The translations under genes were made by a program, and so were the position numbers. A stretch of DNA of 64,000 bases from Lacibacter sp. H375 (GTDB lineage: Bacteria; Bacteroidota; Bacteroidia; Chitinophagales; Chitinophagaceae): assembly GCF_037892425.1 (NCBI RefSeq), contig NZ_JBBKTT010000001.1, forward strand, positions 310,001 to 374,000, given 5' to 3'. Of this stretch, positions 7,816 to 16,217 are shown one piece after another. A model generated the notes under the pieces. That model did not search any database. It saw only the letters and a list, made by a program, of their open reading frames with translations, and had not been told where the DNA came from. Each line of letters starts with the position of its first letter. Within the stretch, counting starts at the first letter, position 1.

Positions 7816-10056
7816 TTATTGCTCGGTATCGTAACGCTCAACTTTCTGAATGCCCGTTAGTTTATGCAGCCGTGAGACAAGTTCGTCGAGTTCATCTTTA
7901 TCGTGTACAAATATTTTGATGTTGCCTTGAAACACACCTTCTTTTGCTTCGATAGTAATGGCGCTGATGTTAAGACGCATTTCACCACTGATAAGATTGG
8001 TGATCTTGCTCACCACGCCCACATCATCAACCCCAATGATCTTGATACCGGTGAGGAAAGAGATTTCTTTGTTCTTTGCCCATTTTGTTTTAACCACACG
8101 GTGACCAAAATTTGCAAGCAATCTTGATGCGTTGGGACAAGTGGTGCGGTGTATGATCAAGCCTTTACCTGTTGATACAAACCCGAACACGTCATCACCC
8201 GGAATGGGTTTGCAACAATTGGCTAATGTATAAACGATCCTGTCGCTGCTTTCGCCAAAAATGATGAGTTCAGAATCTTTGTGTGATCCTGTACGGTTAG
8301 GATCATATTCCGGCTTGGGTTCCATGACGGGCTTCACCGGTTTCGGGAGTTCCAGTTTATCGCCATGAATATGCAGCTCTTTTATTTCCTTGAGATCAAT
8401 GGCCTTGGTAGCAATTTTATAAAAGAGTTCAAGTTGTGAAGGCAGTTTATAAAACAATGTGAGCGTTTCTACATTGTTCACATCAAAACTGGCACCCATT
8501 TGTTCCAGTTTGCGTTGCAGCACATACTTTCCTTCATCGGCCACTTTACGTTTTTCTTCTTTCAGGGCATCTTTGATCTTGCTTTTTGCTTTTGCCGTTA
8601 CAACAAAGTTCAACCAGTCTTCACTGGGTTTTTGTTTGCTGCTGGTGATGATCTCGATCTGGTCGCCACTACGCAATTTATGCGCAATAGGTACCAGCTT
8701 ATGATTCACTTTTGCACCAATACATCGGCTGCCCACATCACTATGCACACTAAATGCAAAGTCTAAAGCAGTTGCACCAACAGGAAGCATTTTTACATCA
8801 CCCTTTGGTGTGTACACATAAATTTCTTCTGCAAGAAAAGAACTTTTAAAATCCTGCAGAAAATCAAGTGAACTGCTATCCTGGTTACTTAATGCTTCAC
8901 GAATATTATGGAACCATTTATCAAACCTGTCTTCATCGCCACTACCCTCTTTGTATTTCCAGTGAGCAGCCAAACCTTTCTCCGCAATTTCATTCATACG
9001 CTTGGTACGTATCTGCACTTCCACCCATTTACCTTGTGGCCCCATTACTGTTGTATGCAAGGCCTCATAACCATTGCTTTTGGGATTACTCAACCAGTCA
9101 CGTAAACGTTCTGGTGATGGTGTGTACATATCTGTAACAATGGAATAAGCTTTCCAGCAATCTTCTTTCTCCCGTTCACTTGGTGAATCGATGATGATAC
9201 GAATAGCAAACAAATCATACACTTCTTCAAAACTCACGCCCTTCTTTTTGATCTTGTTGGAAATGGAGTGGATGGATTTTGGCCGGCCATATAATTCATA
9301 ATTTGTAAATCCGGCACGCTCTAATTTTTCCTTGATGGGTTTTACAAACTCGTTGATATACCTGCTGCGTTCCCGTTTTGTTTCTGACAATTTGCGGGCA
9401 ATTTCTTTGTACACATCCGGCTCCAGGTATTTCATGGAAAGATCTTCCATCTCCGTTTTGATATTATACAAACCAAGACGATGAGCTAATGGTGCATACA
9501 CATAAACCGTTTCGCTGGAGATTTTTAATTGCTTCTCACGCTTCATACTATCCAGCGTACGCATATTGTGCAAGCGATCGGCCAGTTTAATCAGGATCAC
9601 TCTCGGGTCATCCGTAAGCGTAAGTAATATTTTCTTGAAATTCTCTGCCTGCTGTGTTGAGTTGGCATCAACCACCGTTGATATCTTGGTAAGTCCATCA
9701 ATGATGCGTGCAATTTCATTTCCAAATTCACGGGCCACGTCTTCGAGTGTAACATCGGTATCTTCCACGGTATCATGCAACAAAGCACAAATCGTTGATC
9801 GCACCCCAAGTCCGATCTCTTCCACACAAATTTGGGCTACAGCCAACGGATGTAATATATAAGGCTCCCCGCTTTTCCTGCGCATGGTCTTGTGGGCATC
9901 AGCCGCCATCTCAAAGGCAGTACGCACCAGTTCCTTATCGCCTTTTTTGAGTTTAGTCTTGAGCGAACGTAACAAACTACGGTAGTGACGAAGGATTTCC
10001 TTTTTCTCCTGATCGGGGGTAAGGGTATAGGCCGGTATAGTTGAAATTGTTTCCAG
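7816..10056 (-). CDS. Bifunctional (p)ppGpp synthetase/hydrolase, RelA/SpoT family
   Basis: The long Rsh enzyme makes and degrades (p)ppGpp. Domains in order are: hydrolase HD domain with intact LLHDTVEDT; synthetase with YGRPKSIHS, VYDLFAIRI and WVEVQIRTKRMNEIAEKG; TGS domain starting EEIYVYTPKGDVKMLP; a zinc-finger/CC region with CCKPIPGDDVFGF; and a C-terminal ACT domain. Both active sites look functional. The start is odd. The first conventional start in frame is TTG at 9975, but conserved N-terminal residues EKKEILRHYRSLLR are encoded upstream of it. No ATG, GTG or TTG exists on this strand between 9976 and about 10136. I place the start at CTG 10056 (746 residues, the usual family length). 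TTG at 9975 gives 719 residues. Confidence 0.93.
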   Translation of the reverse strand: METISTIPAYTLTPDQEKKEILRHYRSLLRSLKTKLKKGDKELVRTAFEMAADAHKTMRRKSGEPYILHPLAVAQICVEEIGLGVRSTICALLHDTVEDTDVTLEDVAREFGNEIARIIDGLTKISTVVDANSTQQAENFKKILLTLTDDPRVILIKLADRLHNMRTLDSMKREKQLKISSETVYVYAPLAHRLGLYNIKTEMEDLSMKYLEPDVYKEIARKLSETKRERSRYINEFVKPIKEKLERAGFTNYELYGRPKSIHSISNKIKKKGVSFEEVYDLFAIRIIIDSPSEREKEDCWKAYSIVTDMYTPSPERLRDWLSNPKSNGYEALHTTVMGPQGKWVEVQIRTKRMNEIAEKGLAAHWKYKEGSGDEDRFDKWFHNIREALSNQDSSSLDFLQDFKSSFLAEEIYVYTPKGDVKMLPVGATALDFAFSVHSDVGSRCIGAKVNHKLVPIAHKLRSGDQIEIITSSKQKPSEDWLNFVVTAKAKSKIKDALKEEKRKVADEGKYVLQRKLEQMGASFDVNNVETLTLFYKLPSQLELFYKIATKAIDLKEIKELHIHGDKLELPKPVKPVMEPKPEYDPNRTGSHKDSELIIFGESSDRIVYTLANCCKPIPGDDVFGFVSTGKGLIIHRTTCPNASRLLANFGHRVVKTKWAKNKEISFLTGIKIIGVDDVGVVSKITNLISGEMRLNISAITIEAKEGVFQGNIKIFVHDKDELDELVSRLHKLTGIQKVERYDTEQ

Positions 10057-10113
10057 TAAATGCGAATTTACGAAAAAGCCGTTTGCGAAAGCGTATGAAT
10101 AACTGAAACCCCC

Positions 10114-10121
10114 TACCTTTG
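10114..10121 (+). promoter_or_regulatory. -7 element of the tRNA-Leu/tig transcript
   Basis: TACCTTTG at 10114-10121 matches TAnnTTTG and ends 25 nt before the tRNA 5' end. It is preceded by CCCCC, as is the one upstream of rplS. Confidence 0.65.
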
Positions 10122-10146
10122 CAGCCCGTTTTTAAACAAAGTTCTT

Positions 10147-10231
10147 CCGGATGTGGTGAAATTGGTAGACACGTCAGACTTAGGATCTGATGCCGTAAGG
10201 TGTGGGGGTTCGAGTCCCTCCATCCGGACCA
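10147..10231 (+). tRNA. tRNA-Leu (anticodon UAG)
   Basis: An 85-nt class II tRNA folds from CCGGATG (10147-10153), which pairs with CATCCGG before the discriminator A and an encoded CCA (10229-10231). The D arm contains GAAATTGGTAGAC. The anticodon stem TCAGA/TCTGA encloses the loop CTTAGGA, so the anticodon at 10181-10183 is TAG, reading CUA and other CUN leucine codons. A variable arm (TGCCGTAAGGTGT) and T arm GGGGGTTCGAGTCCCTC complete a standard tRNA-Leu. It lies 47 nt upstream of trigger factor. Confidence 0.96.
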
Positions 10232-10236
10232 AAAAA

Positions 10237-10261
10237 AGCTGACAGCTTATCGCTGTCAGCT
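10237..10261 (+). other. Perfect 10-bp hairpin between tRNA-Leu and tig
   Basis: AGCTGACAGC (10237-10246) pairs exactly with GCTGTCAGCT (10252-10261) over a 5-nt loop. No T tract follows on the + strand, so it is not a standard intrinsic terminator. It may mark a processing boundary between the tRNA and the trigger factor message, or be a short intergenic repeat. Confidence 0.6.
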
Positions 10262-10278
10262 AAAAGCTAAAAATCAAT

Positions 10279-11652
10279 ATGGCAACAGTAACAAGAGAAA
10301 ACATTGGTTTGTTAACCGACAAACTCACTGTTAAAATCACCAAAGAAGATTATTTTCCTGCATTTGAAAAAACGCTTAAAACGTACAGCAAACAGGCGAA
10401 TATCCCAGGTTTCCGCAAGGGCATGGTGCCTGCAGGAATGGTGAAGAAGATGTACGGTCCCGGCATTTTTACTGAAGAAGTGATCCGTAATATCGAAAAA
10501 GGGTTGAACGATTACCTGGTGAATGAGAAGCTGGACATTTTTGCTCAGCCTCTCCCGCTCAGCAATCTCGATTTCAAACCAAATATGGAACAACCTGCCG
10601 ATTACAGCTTTGATTTTGAAATTGGTTTGAAACCTCCGTTTGAACTCAACCTCAGCAGCGTAAAAGCTCCTTACTACAAAGTGAAGGCAACGCCTGAAAT
10701 GGTGAATGAAGAAATTGAGCGTCTGCAAACTCGTTTCGGCAAAATGACCGAGCCTGAAACTGTAAACAGCGACGACAATGTGCTCAATCTTACTTTCGAA
10801 GAAAGTGATGCAGCCGGTAATTTGGTTGAAGGCGGCATTAAAAAAGATAATTCTTTACTGGTTAAATATTTCACGCCTGCTTACCGCACACAACTGCAAG
10901 GCAAAAAGAAAGATGATACCATCGTTATCACGTTACAGGATGCGTTTGAAGAAAAAGAACGCAATTGGGTGATAAGCGATCTTGGTTTGAAAGATGCTGC
11001 TGAAGCAGAAGGAAAAAATTTCAAACTCACCATTACAAAAGTTGGTTTTATTGAAAAGCGTGAGCTCAATGAAGAATTCTTTAAAGAAGCTTTACCTGGT
11101 AAAGACATTACTACTGAAGCTGATTTCCGTGCAGCTATTGAAGCCGATATCCAAACCTATTGGGATCGCCAGAGCAGCAACCAGCTCCAGCACCATCTCT
11201 ACCATGTATTATTAGATGATACCAAAATGGAATTACCAGAAAGCTTCCTGAAAAAATGGTTAGCTACTTCCGGTGAAAATCCAAAATCACCTCAGCAGGT
11301 TGAAGAAGAATATCCAACATTCAACAATCAATTACGTTGGACGTTGATCACCGATAAAGTGATCACTGAAAATAAATTAGAAGTTACACAGGAAGAATTA
11401 AAAGAAAGCATGCGCCAGCAGGTATTAGGTTACTTTGGCAGCATGAACCTGGGCGATGGCAACCTCGAATGGTTAGATCAATACGTTGATGGTTTATTGA
11501 AAGATGAGCAGCAGGTTGACCAAACATACCGTCGCCTTGTAACTGAAAAAGTATTTGTTTGGGCTGAAGGCCAGGTGCAGAAAGAAGAAAAAGAAGTAAG
11601 TGCTGAAGAGTTTGCAAAAATGAATGAAGAGCACCAGCACCACCACCATTAA
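10279..11652 (+). CDS. tig: Trigger factor (ribosome-associated chaperone/PPIase)
   Basis: Trigger factor binds L23 at the tunnel exit and shields nascent chains. The 457-residue product has the N-terminal ribosome-binding domain with the signature around FRKGMVPAGMVKKMYG (FRKGxxP loop near residues 40-46), a middle FKBP-like region (about 150-245) that is divergent from the E. coli PPIase, and the helical C-terminal domain. The C-terminus is acidic and ends in HQHHHH, a histidine-rich tail that may bind metal. It is followed by a strong terminator and then clpP-clpP-clpX, an arrangement common in bacteria. The ATG at 10279 is clear. No promoter is seen between the tRNA and tig, so the two may be co-transcribed. 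Confidence 0.93.
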   Translation: MATVTRENIGLLTDKLTVKITKEDYFPAFEKTLKTYSKQANIPGFRKGMVPAGMVKKMYGPGIFTEEVIRNIEKGLNDYLVNEKLDIFAQPLPLSNLDFKPNMEQPADYSFDFEIGLKPPFELNLSSVKAPYYKVKATPEMVNEEIERLQTRFGKMTEPETVNSDDNVLNLTFEESDAAGNLVEGGIKKDNSLLVKYFTPAYRTQLQGKKKDDTIVITLQDAFEEKERNWVISDLGLKDAAEAEGKNFKLTITKVGFIEKRELNEEFFKEALPGKDITTEADFRAAIEADIQTYWDRQSSNQLQHHLYHVLLDDTKMELPESFLKKWLATSGENPKSPQQVEEEYPTFNNQLRWTLITDKVITENKLEVTQEELKESMRQQVLGYFGSMNLGDGNLEWLDQYVDGLLKDEQQVDQTYRRLVTEKVFVWAEGQVQKEEKEVSAEEFAKMNEEHQHHHH

Positions 11653-11965
11653 GATTTCTGATTTGCGATTTTAGATTTCAGATTAATACAAAACCCCGAT
11701 GCAGCAATTCATCGGGGTTTCTTTTGCATTAGTCGTTGGCATCAATGTAATTGAACTGATTAATCGTCAACCAATCTGCAATCGCCCTTCTGAAATTTGC
11801 AATAAACTCAGCCAATATAACCGACCTGCAACAACTTTCCACTTCCCACTTTCCACTTTCCACTTGTCTTCTGCCTTAATGTCCTGATTTTCTGCCTCGC
11901 ATGGTATTTGAAAATAGATTATTCCAAACGATTTCCCTTAACTTCAAACCGGAAAAAAAACGATT
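11653..11965. other. Gene-free 313-bp interval between tig and clpP
   Basis: The interval holds an AT-rich tract of repeated GATTT words (about 11655-11685), the tig terminator (11691-11724), and a tract of repeated ACTTTCCAC words with period 7 (about 11838-11873). A 62-codon open frame at 11699 starts inside the terminator and is not credible. I see no convincing -7 element or RNA gene. Confidence 0.6.
11691..11724 (+). terminator. Intrinsic terminator of tig
   Basis: AAACCCCGATG (11691-11701) pairs with CATCGGGGTTT (11710-11720) over an 8-nt loop, followed by CTTTT. Confidence 0.85.
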
Positions 11966-12664
11966 ATGGATTTGAATAAAGAATTTGAAAAATACGCCGT
12001 GAAACATCGTGGTATCTCCGGCGCCACATTGCATAATTATCAATCAGCATTAAATAACCCAACCAATCTTACGCCATACATTATTGAAGAGCGTCCGTTG
12101 AACGTAGCCAGCATGGATGTGTTCTCACGCCTCATGATGGATCGTATCATTTTTTTGGGTGAGCCGATCAATGATTATGTAGCCAACATTGTAACTGCAC
12201 AGATGTTGTTCCTTGAAAGTACTGATCGCACACGTGATATACAGATGTACATCAACAGTCCGGGCGGAAGTATTTATGCTGGTCTTGGCATTTATGATAC
12301 CATGCAATACATCACACCTGATGTAAGCACTATTACCATTGGTATTGCTGCCAGTATGGGTGCCGTGTTAATGTGCGCAGGTACAAAAGGAAAACGTACA
12401 GCATTAAAACATTCACGCATCATGTTACACCAGCCTTATGGTGGTGCAGGTGGCCAGGCTACAGACATCCAGATCATGGTGAATGAAGTAAAGAAACTCA
12501 AAGAAGAACTCTATGAGATCATTGCTTATCACAGCGGTCAAACAATTGAAAAAGTAAAAGAAGACAGCGACCGTGACTTCTGGATGAAAGCCAGCGAAGC
12601 AAAAGAGTATGGATTGGTGGATGAAGTGTTAGTAATGAACCCCCGTAAATCAAAAGAAAGCTAA
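11966..12664 (+). CDS. clpP: ATP-dependent Clp protease proteolytic subunit (first paralogue)
   Basis: ClpP forms the tetradecameric barrel that degrades substrates unfolded by ClpX. The 232-residue protein has an intact triad: Ser130 in GIAASMGAVL, His155 in SRIMLHQP and Asp204 in DSDRDFWM. The spacings of 25 and 49 residues equal those of E. coli ClpP. An N-terminal extension of about 30 residues precedes the first conserved strand. YINSPGGSIYAGLGIYD provides the oxyanion/handle region. It lies 21 nt upstream of the second clpP and in the same orientation as clpX. The ATG at 11966 is well placed. Having two active paralogues raises the possibility of a mixed ClpP particle. Confidence 0.93.
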   Translation: MDLNKEFEKYAVKHRGISGATLHNYQSALNNPTNLTPYIIEERPLNVASMDVFSRLMMDRIIFLGEPINDYVANIVTAQMLFLESTDRTRDIQMYINSPGGSIYAGLGIYDTMQYITPDVSTITIGIAASMGAVLMCAGTKGKRTALKHSRIMLHQPYGGAGGQATDIQIMVNEVKKLKEELYEIIAYHSGQTIEKVKEDSDRDFWMKASEAKEYGLVDEVLVMNPRKSKES

Positions 12665-12685
12665 ACCTCAAAAATCAAGTAAACG

Positions 12686-13318
12686 ATGTATCAGCATAAT
12701 TTAAAATTTCCCGTTCGTTTCGAAGACGAAGAAGATGATGAACCAAAAGAAAATCCGTTAGAGAATTTTACTGCTGCGGCCTTTGGTCCTTACAATAAAA
12801 AATTCTTAGAGCAACGTAAGATATTTTTCTGGGGCGTTGTGCACGATAATTCTGCAAAAGAGATCGTCAACAAATTATTATATCTCGATGCAGTAAAACC
12901 TGGCGAAGAAATTAAACTGTATATCAACAGCCCCGGTGGTGTGGTAACAAGTGGTATGGTGATTTATGATACCATGAAGTTGATCAGCTCACCTGTAAGT
13001 ACAATTTGTATGGGCATGGCTGCTTCTATGGGTTCTATCCTGTTAAGCGGTGGCACAAAAGGTAAGCGTTATATTTTCCCAAGTGGTGAAGTAATGATTC
13101 ACCAACCAAGCATTGGTGGTGCACAAGGTACCAGTGCAGATCTTGAGATCATTGCCAACCAAATTGCAAAGACAAAGGAGATGGGGGCTAAAATACTGGC
13201 AGAAAACTGTGGCAAAACCATTGAACAGGTTTTGAAAGATTTTGACCGTGATTACTGGATGGATGCCAACGAAGCAGTGCAATATGGCATTGTAGACGGT
13301 ATTCTGGATAAACTCTAA
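12686..13318 (+). CDS. clpP: ATP-dependent Clp protease proteolytic subunit (second paralogue)
   Basis: The second ClpP has 210 residues and an intact triad: Ser114 in GMAASMGSIL, His139 in GEVMIHQP and Asp189 in FDRDYWMDA. A one-residue insertion between His and Asp distinguishes it from the first copy. Its N-terminal segment carries an acidic stretch (FEDEEDDEPKENP, residues 12-24) where typical ClpPs have the propeptide and axial loop, so contacts with the ATPase may differ. It begins 21 nt after the first clpP and ends just before a strong terminator, so the two form a bicistronic unit separate from clpX. Sequence divergence from its neighbour is large, so this is not a recent duplication. 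Confidence 0.92.
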   Translation: MYQHNLKFPVRFEDEEDDEPKENPLENFTAAAFGPYNKKFLEQRKIFFWGVVHDNSAKEIVNKLLYLDAVKPGEEIKLYINSPGGVVTSGMVIYDTMKLISSPVSTICMGMAASMGSILLSGGTKGKRYIFPSGEVMIHQPSIGGAQGTSADLEIIANQIAKTKEMGAKILAENCGKTIEQVLKDFDRDYWMDANEAVQYGIVDGILDKL

Positions 13319-13338
13319 ATCAGCCGTTATATCAGCAA

Positions 13339-13373
13339 AAGGGATGGAATCTTGTAGTATTCCATCCCTTTTT
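13339..13373 (+). terminator. Intrinsic terminator of the clpP pair
   Basis: AAGGGATGGAAT (13339-13350) pairs with ATTCCATCCCTT (13359-13370) and runs into TTTTT. It separates clpP-clpP from clpX. Confidence 0.9.
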
Positions 13374-13406
13374 CATCATAATACTAGCGTAATTAAAAAG
13401 CATTAT

Positions 13407-13414
13407 TATCTTTG
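13407..13414 (+). promoter_or_regulatory. -7 element of clpX
   Basis: TATCTTTG at 13407-13414 matches TAnnTTTG. Transcription starting about 7 nt later would exclude the TTG start at 13417 and leaves a leader of about 38 nt before the ATG at 13459. Confidence 0.65.
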
Positions 13415-13458
13415 AGTTGGTTTTGTATAATCAAACCAACCTGAAAAATCCATTTCAA

Positions 13459-14691
13459 ATGGCGAAAAACAACATGTTGCACTGTTCCTTTTGTGGCAGA
13501 AGCAGAGACGAAGTAAAGATCTTGATAGCAGGACAGGAAGGACATATTTGCGAAAACTGTGTAGAACACGCTCAGGAAATCATTGCCCAGGAATTATTAT
13601 TGCGCAATGAAGCAACTACCTCCAACTTTAAACTGAATGTAAAAAAACCGGTTGAGATCAAACGGTTTTTAGATGAATACATTATTGGTCAGGATGAAGC
13701 TAAAAAAGTTTTAGCTGTTGCTGTTTATAATCACTACAAACGTTTAAAGCAAAAAGCAGAAAGCGAAATTGAAATTGAAAAGAGCAATATTGTAATGGTG
13801 GGAGAAACCGGTACCGGTAAAACCTTACTTGCCAAAACCATTGCACGATTACTTAATGTTCCATTTGCTATTGTTGATGCAACCGTATTTACTGAAGCCG
13901 GTTATGTAGGTGAAGATGTGGAAAGCATTCTCACACGCTTGTTACAGGTTTGTAACTACGATGTAGCTGCTGCTGAAAAAGGTATTGTATATATTGATGA
14001 GATCGATAAAATTGCACGCAAAGGTGATAATCCTTCTATTACACGTGATGTTAGTGGCGAAGGTGTTCAGCAAGGTATGTTGAAGTTGCTCGAAGGAACT
14101 GAAGTATTGGTTCCACCACAAGGCGGCCGTAAACATCCTGAACAAAAACTCATCAAGATCAACACACAAAACATTCTCTTTATTTGCGGTGGTGCATTTG
14201 ATGGCATTGATAAAGTGATTGCACGCCGTGTAAACACTAATGCTATTGGATTCAATGTAAACAAAGAAGAACAAGAGCATATGAAAAAGAACCTGCTGCA
14301 GTATGTAAATGCACAGGATCTGAAAAGTTTTGGTTTGATCCCTGAGTTACTCGGTCGTTTGCCAATCGTTACTTATCTCAATCCATTAGATGTAGAAACA
14401 CTCCGTGAGATCCTGGTTACGCCTAAGAATGCGCTCATTAAACAATATCATAAGTTATTTGAACTGGAAGGAATTGAACTTATCATTGATAATGATGTAT
14501 ATGATTTCATGGTGAGCAAAGCAATGGAATACAAACTTGGTGCAAGAGGTTTACGCAGTATCTGTGAAAGCATCTTGACCGATGCCATGTTTGATCTTCC
14601 CGGCAGCGATGAAAAACAATTCCATCTTACTCTCGACTATGCAATGCATAAGTTTGATAAGAGCAAACTTGGACTGCTGAAAGTAGCATAA
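13459..14691 (+). CDS. clpX: ATP-dependent Clp protease ATP-binding subunit ClpX
   Basis: ClpX is the AAA+ unfoldase that feeds ClpP. The 410-residue product starts with the zinc-binding domain (CSFCG and CENC pairs within the first 36 residues), then the AAA+ module: [11 protein letters not shown], Walker A GETGTGKT, pore-1 loop GYVGED, Walker [11 protein letters not shown], the RKH-type pore loop in GGRKHPEQ, and sensor-2 GARGLRS. Its length is normal. The ATG at 13459 is preferred because a -7 element at 13407-13414 makes an upstream TTG at 13417 untranslatable. It has its own promoter and terminator, so it can be expressed independently of the two clpP genes just upstream. Confidence 0.96.
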   Translation: MAKNNMLHCSFCGRSRDEVKILIAGQEGHICENCVEHAQEIIAQELLLRNEATTSNFKLNVKKPVEIKRFLDEYIIGQDEAKKVLAVAVYNHYKRLKQKAESEIEIEKSNIVMVGETGTGKTLLAKTIARLLNVPFAIVDATVFTEAGYVGEDVESILTRLLQVCNYDVAAAEKGIVYIDEIDKIARKGDNPSITRDVSGEGVQQGMLKLLEGTEVLVPPQGGRKHPEQKLIKINTQNILFICGGAFDGIDKVIARRVNTNAIGFNVNKEEQEHMKKNLLQYVNAQDLKSFGLIPELLGRLPIVTYLNPLDVETLREILVTPKNALIKQYHKLFELEGIELIIDNDVYDFMVSKAMEYKLGARGLRSICESILTDAMFDLPGSDEKQFHLTLDYAMHKFDKSKLGLLKVA

Positions 14692-14732
14692 CAAGTACGA
14701 GGTAAGAAATACGAACAACGTGAACTCTTTTG

Positions 14733-14764
14733 AAACCTGTTGATTTTTTTCAACAGGTTTTTAT
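14733..14764 (+). terminator. Intrinsic terminator of clpX
   Basis: AAACCTGTTG (14733-14742) pairs with CAACAGGTTT (14751-14760) over an all-T-rich loop and continues TTATTTTA. Confidence 0.85.
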
Positions 14765-14816
14765 TTTACTTGAATCAACACTTTTAACTTATAACTTTCC
14801 ACTTTAAACTGAGATT

Positions 14817-14990
14817 ATGCAAGACCTCATCAACCGTTTAATGGCCGAAGGGTTAACTGAACAACAAGCGTACAAATCTATTGAAGTGATCAAAAATTTT
14901 GCGAAAGAGAAGTTTCCCATCTTCGGCGGTGCAATTGATAAATTATTTGACAAGTACGGACCAAAAGATGAAGATGATTTCCTGGATTAA
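14817..14990 (+). CDS. 57-residue conserved-looking helical protein
   Basis: A short gene encodes 57 residues, MQDLINRLMAEGLTEQQAYK through an acidic DEDDFLD end. It looks almost entirely helical: GLTEQQAYKSIEVIKNFAKE is an amphipathic helix pattern, followed by KFPIFGGAIDKLFDKYG. Codon use is like the flanking genes and the reading frame is flanked by the clpX terminator and by its own downstream hairpin at 14997-15020, which supports a real unit. There is no signal peptide or membrane segment, so it should be cytosolic. No function is assigned. Confidence 0.65.
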   Translation: MQDLINRLMAEGLTEQQAYKSIEVIKNFAKEKFPIFGGAIDKLFDKYGPKDEDDFLD

Positions 14991-14996
14991 ATAACA

Positions 14997-15020
14997 AAGC
15001 CGCCCCTTACGGAACGGCTT
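14997..15020. terminator. Short hairpin between convergent genes
   Basis: AAGCCG (14997-15002) pairs with CGGCTT (15015-15020), with further partial pairing inside. It lies between the 57-codon gene and the convergent acyl-CoA dehydrogenase gene and could serve both. Confidence 0.5.
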
Positions 15021-15041
15021 GCTTTCTCTCATGCTTAGTAA

Positions 15042-16181
15042 CTATTTTAATTGCTCACGTGCAATAACGATCTTTTGAATTTCACTTGTACCTTCTCCAA
15101 TTGTACACAGCTTCGAATCTCGATAATATTTTTCAACCGGAAAGTCTTTTGTATAACCGTAACCGCCAAAAATCTGTACGGCATCATTACTCACTCTTAC
15201 TGCAACCTCACTTGCATAATATTTTGCCATGGCTCCGGCTTCCGTCACCTTTTCACCCCTGTTCTTCAGATCGGCTGCTTTCATGATGAGCAATTCAGCG
15301 GCTGCGATCTCGGTTGCCATATCTGCTAATTTAAAAGAAATTCCTTGAAAATTTGCAATAGGCTGATCAAATTGATAACGCTCCTGTGAATATTGCAAGG
15401 CTGCTTCAAATGCACCCTTTGCAATACCCAGCGCTAAAGCTGCAATCGAAATACGGCCTCCATCCAATATTTTCAATGCTTGACGAAACCCATCTCCTAC
15501 CTCACCAATCCGGTTAGCATCAGGTATACGACAGTTATCAAAGATCATTTCGGAGGTTTCGCTGGCACGCATTCCTAACTTATTTTCTTTTTTACCAGCT
15601 TTAAAACCAGGGGCTCCTCTTTCAACAATAAACGCTGTGGAATTACCACTCACTCTTGGTTCGCCTGTACGGGCAATAACAACGGCAACTTCTGAACTTA
15701 TACCATGTGTGATCCAGCATTTTGTTCCATTCAACATCCAATCATCGCCATCTTTCACCGCTGTTGTTTGCATGTTTCCTGCATCACTGCCAGTATTTGG
15801 TTCTGTTAGTCCCCAAGCCCCGATCCATTCACCACTTGCAAGTTTTGGTAAGTATTTTTTCTTCTGTTCTTCATTTGCACAGTACAAAATATGACCGGTA
15901 CAAAGTGAGTTATGGGCAGCAAGACTTAATCCTACTGAACCGCAGACTTTTGCAGTTTCCACAATGGCTGCAACATATTCATAATAACTAAACCCGCTAC
16001 CGCCATACTGTTCCGGAACAAACATACCCATCAATCCAAGCTTACCCATTTCCTGTAAAACATCTTTGGGGAAATGTTGGGTCTCATCCCATTCCATCAC
16101 GTGCGGTTTGATGTGTTTGTGTGCAAAATCCTTTGCCACCTGCGCTACCTGTTGAGTTATTTCGTTTTGTTTAAAGTCCAT
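15042..16181 (-). CDS. Acyl-CoA dehydrogenase (short-chain type)
   Basis: This flavoenzyme oxidises acyl-CoA to trans-2-enoyl-CoA, passing electrons to an electron-transfer flavoprotein. The 379-residue product has all expected landmarks: WGLTEPNTGSDAGNMQTTA (FAD/substrate loop), CWITHG, the RYQFDQPIANFQ helix, QIFGGYGYTKDFPVEKYYRD and IGEGTSEIQKIVIA, where the glutamate of the GEGTSE motif is the catalytic base position used in short- and medium-chain enzymes. Substrate is probably butyryl-CoA or a similar short chain, but branched-chain acyl-CoA cannot be excluded. The gene has a 113-nt leader with a hairpin and a promoter whose spacer contains a palindrome, suggesting repression by a TetR- or FadR-like regulator. 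No other beta-oxidation gene is adjacent. Confidence 0.92.
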   Translation of the reverse strand: MDFKQNEITQQVAQVAKDFAHKHIKPHVMEWDETQHFPKDVLQEMGKLGLMGMFVPEQYGGSGFSYYEYVAAIVETAKVCGSVGLSLAAHNSLCTGHILYCANEEQKKKYLPKLASGEWIGAWGLTEPNTGSDAGNMQTTAVKDGDDWMLNGTKCWITHGISSEVAVVIARTGEPRVSGNSTAFIVERGAPGFKAGKKENKLGMRASETSEMIFDNCRIPDANRIGEVGDGFRQALKILDGGRISIAALALGIAKGAFEAALQYSQERYQFDQPIANFQGISFKLADMATEIAAAELLIMKAADLKNRGEKVTEAGAMAKYYASEVAVRVSNDAVQIFGGYGYTKDFPVEKYYRDSKLCTIGEGTSEIQKIVIAREQLK

Positions 16182-16217
16182 CGTCTGTGTTTTATTCCCA
16201 ATATGCCCTTAAAATAA

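Noticed and set aside
9976-10060. Frameshift as an explanation for the RelA/SpoT start
   Set aside because: The frame is continuous upstream and no ATG, GTG or TTG exists in other frames of that strand in the interval.
11699-11887. 62-codon open frame after tig
   Set aside because: It starts inside the tig terminator and runs through short-word repeats.
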